DNA from: Chthonomonas sp. UBA2387 | Lineage (GTDB): Bacteria > Armatimonadota > Fimbriimonadia > Fimbriimonadales > Fimbriimonadaceae | Assembly: GCA_002343445.1 (NCBI GenBank) | Contig: DDSP01000057.1 | Coordinates: forward strand, 8,757 to 19,184 | Reading direction: 5' to 3' | DNA: 10,428 nt | In this document: piece after piece, positions 5,272 to 10,428 of the stretch | How the letters are laid out: each line of letters starts with the position of its first letter | Position numbering within the stretch: the first letter of the stretch is position 1 | Position numbers and translations under genes: made by a program | Notes under the pieces: model-generated | What the model was told of the DNA's origin: nothing | The model's input: the letters and a program-made list of their open reading frames with translations, nothing else | Databases searched by the model: none

Positions 5272-6281
5272 AACTCGTTCAAGTCCTCGCGTTGGGTGTT
5301 GCGCTGCTTTGGGCCGTGGGATGCGGTCCGAGCGAGAGCGGCGGTGGTTCGGAACCGAAGGCGGACGCCAAGGTGGTCGTTGCCCTGCTGCCCAAGAAGA
5401 AGGGCGTGCCGTACTTCACCAGCTGCTTTGAAGGGGCTGCCGAAGCGGCCAAAGAGCTCGGCATCGAACTCATCTACGACGGTCCGACCAGCGGCGACGC
5501 CGCCGAAGCCGTGAAGCTGGTGGACCAATGGACCGCGCAGGGTGTGAGCGCCATCGCCGTTTCGCCCAACGATCCCGACGTGCTTGGCCCGGCCATGAAG
5601 CGAGCCCGCGACCAAGGCATCAAGGTGCTGACTTGGGACGCCGACGCTGCGCCGGATGCCCGTGAGTTTTTGGTCAACCAAGCGACGCCCGAGGAGATCG
5701 GCTTTGGCTTGGTGGACGCGATGGCCAAGGACTTGGGCGGGGACGGCGCGACGGGCGAGGTGGCCATCGTCACCGCAGCCCTTACCGCTGCCAACCAGAA
5801 CGAGTGGATCAAGCACATCAAGACCCGGCTCGAGAAGTACCCCGGCCTGATACTGGTGGCCACGAAGCCCTCGAACGAGGACCAGAAGCTCGCGTTCTCG
5901 GTGACGCAAGACCTGATGAAGGCCTATCCCGGATTGAAGGGCGTGTTCGCCATCAGTTCGGTGGCGTTTCCCGGCGCGGCGGAAGCGGTGAAGCAGGCGG
6001 GCAAGACGGGGCAGGTGATGGTCACGGGCCTGAGCACTCCGAACGACATGCGCTCGTACGTCGAGGAAGGGGTCGTGCGCTCGGTGATCCTGTGGGACAC
6101 CCGCGACCTCGGCTACCTGACGATTCACGCGGCGAAGGCTATGGTGGATGGAACGCTCAAGCCCGGCGCGACGGGGCTGAAGGCGGGCCGGCTGGGCGAG
6201 AAACAGGTCTCCGGCGACCAGGTGATGCTCGGCGGGATCCTGGTGTTCACGAAGGAGAACATCGGGCAGTACGACTTCTAA
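5268..6281 (+). CDS. Sugar-binding lipoprotein of the ABC importer (RhaS/LsrB-like)
   Basis: This is a 337-residue solute-binding protein of the Peripla_BP_4 fold that delivers substrate to the two permeases. MKLVQVLALGVALLWAVGC is a lipoprotein signal with the lipidated cysteine at C19, followed by a Gly/Ser/Glu tether. The mature part shows GVPYFTSCFEGAAEAAKELG (46-65), IYDGPTSGDAAEAVKLVDQW, SAIAVSPNDPDVL, VLTWDAD (120-126), FLVNQATPEEIG, TAANQNEW (173-180), AYPGLKGVFAISSVAFPGAA, VTGLSTPNDMRSYV, and the closing ILWDTRDLGYL...VFTKENIGQYDF. This pattern is shared by rhamnose (RhaS) and autoinducer-2 (LsrB) binding proteins. From memory, LsrB contacts AI-2 through Asp-Gln in a 'TDQNQW' motif. 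Here the motif is ANQNEW, with Asn for Asp, which leans towards a sugar such as rhamnose. It is the last gene of the operon. No kinase, isomerase or regulator is nearby to settle the substrate. Confidence 0.9.
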   Translation: MKLVQVLALGVALLWAVGCGPSESGGGSEPKADAKVVVALLPKKKGVPYFTSCFEGAAEAAKELGIELIYDGPTSGDAAEAVKLVDQWTAQGVSAIAVSPNDPDVLGPAMKRARDQGIKVLTWDADAAPDAREFLVNQATPEEIGFGLVDAMAKDLGGDGATGEVAIVTAALTAANQNEWIKHIKTRLEKYPGLILVATKPSNEDQKLAFSVTQDLMKAYPGLKGVFAISSVAFPGAAEAVKQAGKTGQVMVTGLSTPNDMRSYVEEGVVRSVILWDTRDLGYLTIHAAKAMVDGTLKPGATGLKAGRLGEKQVSGDQVMLGGILVFTKENIGQYDF

Positions 6282-6558
6282 CTCATGCCCGGGGCGACTT
6301 GCTAGACGGTGAGGTCATGCCTGTCCCCGAGTCACAGCAGGTTGCCCACCGCGCAGGCCGCTTCCTTCGAGCGATCCGGCCGGTCGCTCTCGCTGGAAGG
6401 AGTGATCCGGGCCGAGCCAGTCTGATTCAGCGGGCTATGCGAGTCAATGGCCCCAAGTGTGAGGCTGGATCACATTCCATGACGCTCATTGCGGGACAAT
6501 GACCACATACGCTCGCGAATTCAGATCGGTTGGGTTCGAGGAACAACGGTCTTGAGCG

Positions 6559-6564
6559 TAAACT
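6559..6564 (+). promoter_or_regulatory. Possible -10 box TAAACT
   Basis: TAAACT keeps the TAnnnT pattern and lies in the AT-richer end of the spacer, 30 bases before the next start codon. It would give a leader of about 24 bases carrying the SD. No good -35 hexamer was found at normal spacing, so this is tentative. Confidence 0.25.
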
Positions 6565-6583
6565 AAACGATTCGTCAGGTTCT

Positions 6584-6588
6584 GAGGT
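6584..6588 (+). promoter_or_regulatory. Ribosome binding site of the giant exported protein gene
   Basis: GAGGT lies 6 bases before the ATG at 6595. An in-frame TGA at 6583-6585 excludes any longer form, so the ATG at 6595 is the first possible ATG start. Confidence 0.6.
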
Positions 6589-6594
6589 CGAGCA

Positions 6595-9500
6595 ATGTTG
6601 ACAAACTTACTCTTGGCAATGGCTATGGCATCCCCGTCCGGTGGGGTGCCGGCTTCCGGTTCGGGAGCGGTGTCGAGTCCTGGTTCCATGGTCCCGGCCA
6701 GTCGTCTCGAGTTCGTCGAGAACCGTGGTCAATGGCCCTCGGAAGCCCGCTTCATGGCCGAACTCGGCGGCATGACCCTGTGGCTCACGGAGAGTGGTTC
6801 GGTGATGGATGTCCACTCCCTGTCGGAAGTGTCCCCCGTTTTGACGGGGTCCGATGGCGGGCGCGCGACGCGACTGCGCCGGGGGCACATTGTGCGTTCC
6901 GAGTTTGTGGGCTCGGACGGCAAGCCGGTGGCGGGGTCGGTGGCGGGTGTCGGCGAATCGAGGTCGGAGACGGTCCGGCACTACTACCTCGGCAACGACC
7001 CCTCGCGGCACGCCGAGTTCGTACCCGCCTATGGCGAAGTCCACGTGTCTGGCCTGTACCCGGGAGTGGACGCCCGCTGGTACGACGACGGTGGCAACAT
7101 CCGGTACGACCTTCTTCTCGCTCCCGGAGCCGACCCGTCGCAGATCCGTCTCAGACACCTGGGTGCGGACCGGGTGTCCGTCACCCGGGACGGCGACCTG
7201 CGCCTGGACACCTCGCTGGGTCCCGTGTACGAGCGGGGCTTGGAGATCTATCAGGACCTACCGTCCGGACGGCGCCGGGTGGAGGGTTCGTACCGCTTGC
7301 ACGGCGACGGCACGGTGGGATTTGCGGTCGGCGATCACGACCCAACCCGAGGACTCGTCATCGATCCCCTGTTGTGGGCTAATGCGGTAGGTGGAGCTGG
7401 TTTTGGCTCGTCTACGCATGGCGGGGTCACATTTGCCCCCCAAGGGAGTGTCGTTTTTGCGGGCTGGAACGATCGCAGCGACTTCCCGACGGGCGACAAT
7501 GGAGGCTATACGTTAGCTGGTCGCTATGATGCTTACGTTGCACGGTTTTCTCCCGATGGGCAGAGGTTGCAGTTGGTCGTGATGATCGGCGGTTCCCATG
7601 ACGATTGGCTGTTTGACGTTGATGTCGACGACCTTGGTGCAATCTACGCTTGCGGGATAAGTCGATCCTTCAACTTTCCGACGACTGCTGGACTGCAGGC
7701 GAGTTTTGGCGGAGCTCTCGAAGATGGAATCGCACTAAAGCTGAATCCAGATGGCTCACGATCTTGGTCAACCTATATCGGTGGCGGAGGTTTGGACGCT
7801 GCGTTCGCCATGTGCGTGTTGCCCAATCGTGCGGTGCTGGTTGCTGGCGAAACAAGATCCGCCAATTTCCCGGCTTCAATAGGGGTGGTCAAACCAGCGT
7901 TTTCGGGATCCGTTAACGGCTTTGTAGTGCGTATTCATCAATCAGGCACAACGTTTGGATTCAGGACCTTAGTCGGTGGATCTGACGCGATTCTCACAGG
8001 AATCAAAGCAAGACCTAACGGTAATGTGATAGTTTCCGGATTGGTGGCTGCCGGTGATTTGCCCGTGACTGGCAATGCGATACAATCAACGATGCGTGGG
8101 GCCAGTGATGCATTTGTTTGTGAGATGAACTCATCTGCCACTCAAATGGTGTATTCAACATACTACGGAGGATCTGGAGAGGAGATTGGCTTGGCACCGA
8201 CGTTTTATGGGGGGGCTAGGGCTATCGTCGACATTGATGCTGCGGGCGATGTTCTGCTTGGTTTCTCAAGTGACAGCATGGATATGTTGGCGTCGCATAT
8301 GTTTCATCATGGAGCGCCAGCGGCAGGTACGATGAATCTCATAGTGGCGAGATTGCGGTTGGACGGGTCAATTCCTAGATCTGTGGCTATTCTCGGCGAC
8401 AATGGCCATGTGTCACCGTGGGCGATGACGTCTACGAGTCAGGGCTCGGTTGCGATCGCTTTGGAGGTTAGGGGTCCTGGTGGCGGATTGCCTTTGACTG
8501 TGGACGCATGGCAAAACTGGGCGGGCGGCACCAGCGATGGCTATGTGTGTCGTCTTTCTGCCGATTTAGAAGCGATTCAGTTTGGAACCTATGGGGGCAA
8601 CTACACGGAGGGCGGAGACTATTATAGTGGGGTGGCATTGCGCGAGGGTGTCATCGCAATTTCAGGAAGTACGTTCAGGAATGGATTTGTGAGGACTGGA
8701 ACTTTCGGCCCTGGTAGCGACTTTGGATGGATGTCTTGGGTGGCGCTTGCGATTGTCCGCCAGCCCCTGCGCCTGTGGAACTTCGATTCGGCGGAGATCG
8801 ACGAGTTGGTCGAGCACCGGTTCCAAGCCCGTGTGGACGGAGACCCCGCGAACCCCGGCGATATCGCGTTCAGCCTCGATTTCGCACCCGATGGAGCGAC
8901 GATCCATCCGACGACGGGTTGGTTCAGCTGGACGCCGACCGAAGAGCAGGGTCCCGGCGTGTACACGTTCGAGGTCGTGGCCACCGACGGCGCGGAGACG
9001 GCGTACAAGGAGATCACCCTGGTGGTGCGGGAGGTCAGCGACAACAACCCGCCGATGTTGAACCCGATCGGGAACAAATCCGGGGCGACGGGGTATCCGG
9101 TGACGTTCACGGCCACGGCCTCCGATCCCGACGCCGGGCAGAGCCTGACCTTCTCGCTGGAGAACTCGCCCAGCGGCGCGGGCATCCACCCCAACACCGG
9201 CGCATTCTCGTGGACGCCCTCTACTCCGGGAACCTACAACGTCACGGTCAAGGTCGCGGACGACGGCTTCCCGCCGCTGTCGGACTCCGAGACTTTCCAG
9301 ATCGTGGTGACCAATCTCGGCGTCGACACCCTAACGCTGGACCCGACTTCGGTGGTGGGCGTGGCCCAGAACTCGACGGGCACGGTCGCTCTGAACCAGC
9401 CCGCTCCGTCGGGAGGCGTTTCGGTGGCGCTTGCGAGCGACAACCAGCCTGTGGGCGGCGTGCCGTCCGCGGTCTCGGTGCCCGAGGGTCAGTCTTCGGC

Positions 9501-10428
9501 CACGTTCACGGTGACCACGACGGCCGTTTCTTCGCCGACGAACGTGACGATCACGGCGACGTTGGGCAACTCGAAGCAGGCCGTGCTCGCGGTGAATCCA
9601 CCTTCGCTGGGCTCGTTCCAGATCGCTCCGCTGCCCATCGTGCCCGGTCAATCCACGCTGGGGATCGTGGAATTGAACGGCGCGGCGCCCGCCGGCGGAC
9701 GGCAGTACTCGGTAACGGCCAGCCATCCCGATTTGGTCACCGTTCCCGCGACGATCACGATCCCGGCCGGAGATGCGCAGTACGTGTTCCCGATTCAGAC
9801 GCACACAGGAGACCCCGGTGCTGTGGTCACCATCACGGTGAGCCGGCCCGGCGACACGCTGAGCGCGGACCTATCGTTCTTCAGCGTCCAAGCACCGCCC
9901 ACGCTCGCGCCCCACGCGATTTCGTCGGGAACGGTCGTGGTCTCGAAGCCTCTGGACACCGATGTGACAGCGGCCCTCTCGACGAGCAATTCGAACCTGA
10001 CGATCCCGTCTTCGGTGACGATCCTCGCGGGTCAGACGTCGGCGACGTTCCCGATCACGGCCGGGGCGGGAACGGGGCCGACGACGATCACTGCCACGCT
10101 GCCTCCACCCATCAACCAGCAGACGACGGCTGTCGTGGTGGTCTCGGGCGACCCCTGGGTGGAAGGCTCGGCGACGATGAACGGCCGCGCGAACCTGGAA
10201 GGCGTCGCTGCGGTGCTGCAACTGCGCGATCCCGGGACGGGCGCGGTGGTGGCGACGTATCCGACCACGCTGGGCGCGGGCGGGACGTTTGCGGTGCAGG
10301 TGGCGCAATCGGGCACGTTCGATCTGGCGCTGAAGCTGCCGACGAGTCTGCGTCGGAAGGTCTCGGGGGTCGCGATCGACCCCGCGACGGGCGCGACAGG
10401 CGTCTCGTTCGCTCTGACGAACGGCGAC
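6595..10428 (+). CDS. Giant exported multidomain protein: DUF7948 front, SBBP-type beta-propeller, Ig-like repeats (3' end outside window)
   Basis: At least 1278 residues are visible, with no stop before the window ends. The domains in order are as follows. A short hydrophobic start, MLTNLLLAMAMASPS, is probably a signal peptide, though its n-region has no positive charge. A DUF7948-like domain (about 40-260) opens with FVENRGQWPSEARF and contains GLYPGVDARWYDDGGNIRYDLLLAPGAD and VIDPLL. A propeller of about seven SBBP-like units (about 261-722) repeats the marks 'YxGG', 'xFPTT' and 'AxVARLxxDG'. Two He_PIG/cadherin-like domains follow (about 724-815 and 818-906), each with a G-FSWTP strand. 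Three related beta-sandwich repeats (about 911-1001, 1004-1100, 1103-1183) carry 'P..vtipaGq..atFpi'. Last is a carboxypeptidase-regulatory-like module (about 1188-1278) with GTFDLALKLPTSLRRKV and ending SFALTNGD. It is probably secreted or surface-attached, perhaps adhesive or carbohydrate-binding; no catalytic motif is seen. The propeller DNA is notably less GC-rich than both flanks. Confidence 0.9.
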   Translation, partial: MLTNLLLAMAMASPSGGVPASGSGAVSSPGSMVPASRLEFVENRGQWPSEARFMAELGGMTLWLTESGSVMDVHSLSEVSPVLTGSDGGRATRLRRGHIVRSEFVGSDGKPVAGSVAGVGESRSETVRHYYLGNDPSRHAEFVPAYGEVHVSGLYPGVDARWYDDGGNIRYDLLLAPGADPSQIRLRHLGADRVSVTRDGDLRLDTSLGPVYERGLEIYQDLPSGRRRVEGSYRLHGDGTVGFAVGDHDPTRGLVIDPLLWANAVGGAGFGSSTHGGVTFAPQGSVVFAGWNDRSDFPTGDNGGYTLAGRYDAYVARFSPDGQRLQLVVMIGGSHDDWLFDVDVDDLGAIYACGISRSFNFPTTAGLQASFGGALEDGIALKLNPDGSRSWSTYIGGGGLDAAFAMCVLPNRAVLVAGETRSANFPASIGVVKPAFSGSVNGFVVRIHQSGTTFGFRTLVGGSDAILTGIKARPNGNVIVSGLVAAGDLPVTGNAIQSTMRGASDAFVCEMNSSATQMVYSTYYGGSGEEIGLAPTFYGGARAIVDIDAAGDVLLGFSSDSMDMLASHMFHHGAPAAGTMNLIVARLRLDGSIPRSVAILGDNGHVSPWAMTSTSQGSVAIALEVRGPGGGLPLTVDAWQNWAGGTSDGYVCRLSADLEAIQFGTYGGNYTEGGDYYSGVALREGVIAISGSTFRNGFVRTGTFGPGSDFGWMSWVALAIVRQPLRLWNFDSAEIDELVEHRFQARVDGDPANPGDIAFSLDFAPDGATIHPTTGWFSWTPTEEQGPGVYTFEVVATDGAETAYKEITLVVREVSDNNPPMLNPIGNKSGATGYPVTFTATASDPDAGQSLTFSLENSPSGAGIHPNTGAFSWTPSTPGTYNVTVKVADDGFPPLSDSETFQIVVTNLGVDTLTLDPTSVVGVAQNSTGTVALNQPAPSGGVSVALASDNQPVGGVPSAVSVPEGQSSATFTVTTTAVSSPTNVTITATLGNSKQAVLAVNPPSLGSFQIAPLPIVPGQSTLGIVELNGAAPAGGRQYSVTASHPDLVTVPATITIPAGDAQYVFPIQTHTGDPGAVVTITVSRPGDTLSADLSFFSVQAPPTLAPHAISSGTVVVSKPLDTDVTAALSTSNSNLTIPSSVTILAGQTSATFPITAGAGTGPTTITATLPPPINQQTTAVVVVSGDPWVEGSATMNGRANLEGVAAVLQLRDPGTGAVVATYPTTLGAGGTFAVQVAQSGTFDLALKLPTSLRRKVSGVAIDPATGATGVSFALTNGD

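Larger units (their letters stand above)
6282..6594. other. 313-base spacer between the operon and the giant exported protein gene
   Basis: No gene is supported here on either strand. I see no strong hairpin with a T-run after the operon, so no clear intrinsic terminator. The right half becomes less GC-rich and holds a -10-like TAAACT (6559-6564) and a ribosome binding site (6584-6588), listed separately. Confidence 0.6.

Noticed and set aside
4887..6128. 413-residue minus-strand open frame
   Set aside because: It is a shadow of the second permease and the binding protein, with low-complexity composition.
1..10428. tRNA, rRNA, CRISPR array or riboswitch
   Set aside because: No cloverleaf, rRNA core sequence, regularly spaced direct repeats or known riboswitch core was seen by eye. 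No tryptophan leader peptide is visible in the 74-base spacer before trpB.

Overview
The window is GC-rich bacterial DNA. The phylum cannot be proved from it, but several features suggest an Armatimonadota-like (Fimbriimonadia-type) bacterium. The main one is the giant secreted protein at the right edge. It combines an SBBP/DUF7948-type front, a beta-propeller, Ig-like domains and a C-terminal module ending in 'LTNGD', an arrangement I recall from large exported proteins of that phylum. The first genes of transcription units also lack Shine-Dalgarno (SD) sequences and have a -10-like box almost touching the ATG. The phylum call is inference.

Left part (1-1385) is a gene-poor, repeat-rich patch. 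It holds a palindromic repeat with about 21-base arms (232-385), a small DUF559 endonuclease-like gene immediately after it (405-788, +), a decayed glycosyltransferase-family-2 fragment on the opposite strand (about 830-1066, -), a 7-base tandem repeat (1215-1235) and a second, hairpin-rich intergenic repeat (1263-1321).

Middle part (1386-6281) carries a complete tryptophan synthase beta gene, trpB, on the minus strand. Divergent from it across a 74-base spacer is a three-gene operon for a CUT2-type (ribose/rhamnose/AI-2 class) sugar ABC importer. Its genes are an ATPase-permease fusion (2639-4342), a second permease (4339-5271) and a RhaS/LsrB-like lipoprotein binding protein (5268-6281). 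All three overlap by 3 or 4 bases. The layout with two different permeases matches the Rha and Lsr transporters. The unusual point is that the ATPase part corresponds only to the second, catalytically degenerate half of a normal two-NBD RbsA-type protein. It has Arg instead of the Walker A Lys and Ser instead of the H-loop His. No first half is present here, and an in-frame stop directly upstream excludes a longer gene.

Right part (6282-10428) is a 313-base spacer followed by a very large exported protein gene that runs off the window (at least 1278 residues). Its propeller-encoding middle (about 7375-8757) has clearly lower GC and different codon use from both flanks, so the gene looks like a compositional mosaic. 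The last visible residues suggest that a dockerin-like tail follows just outside the window.
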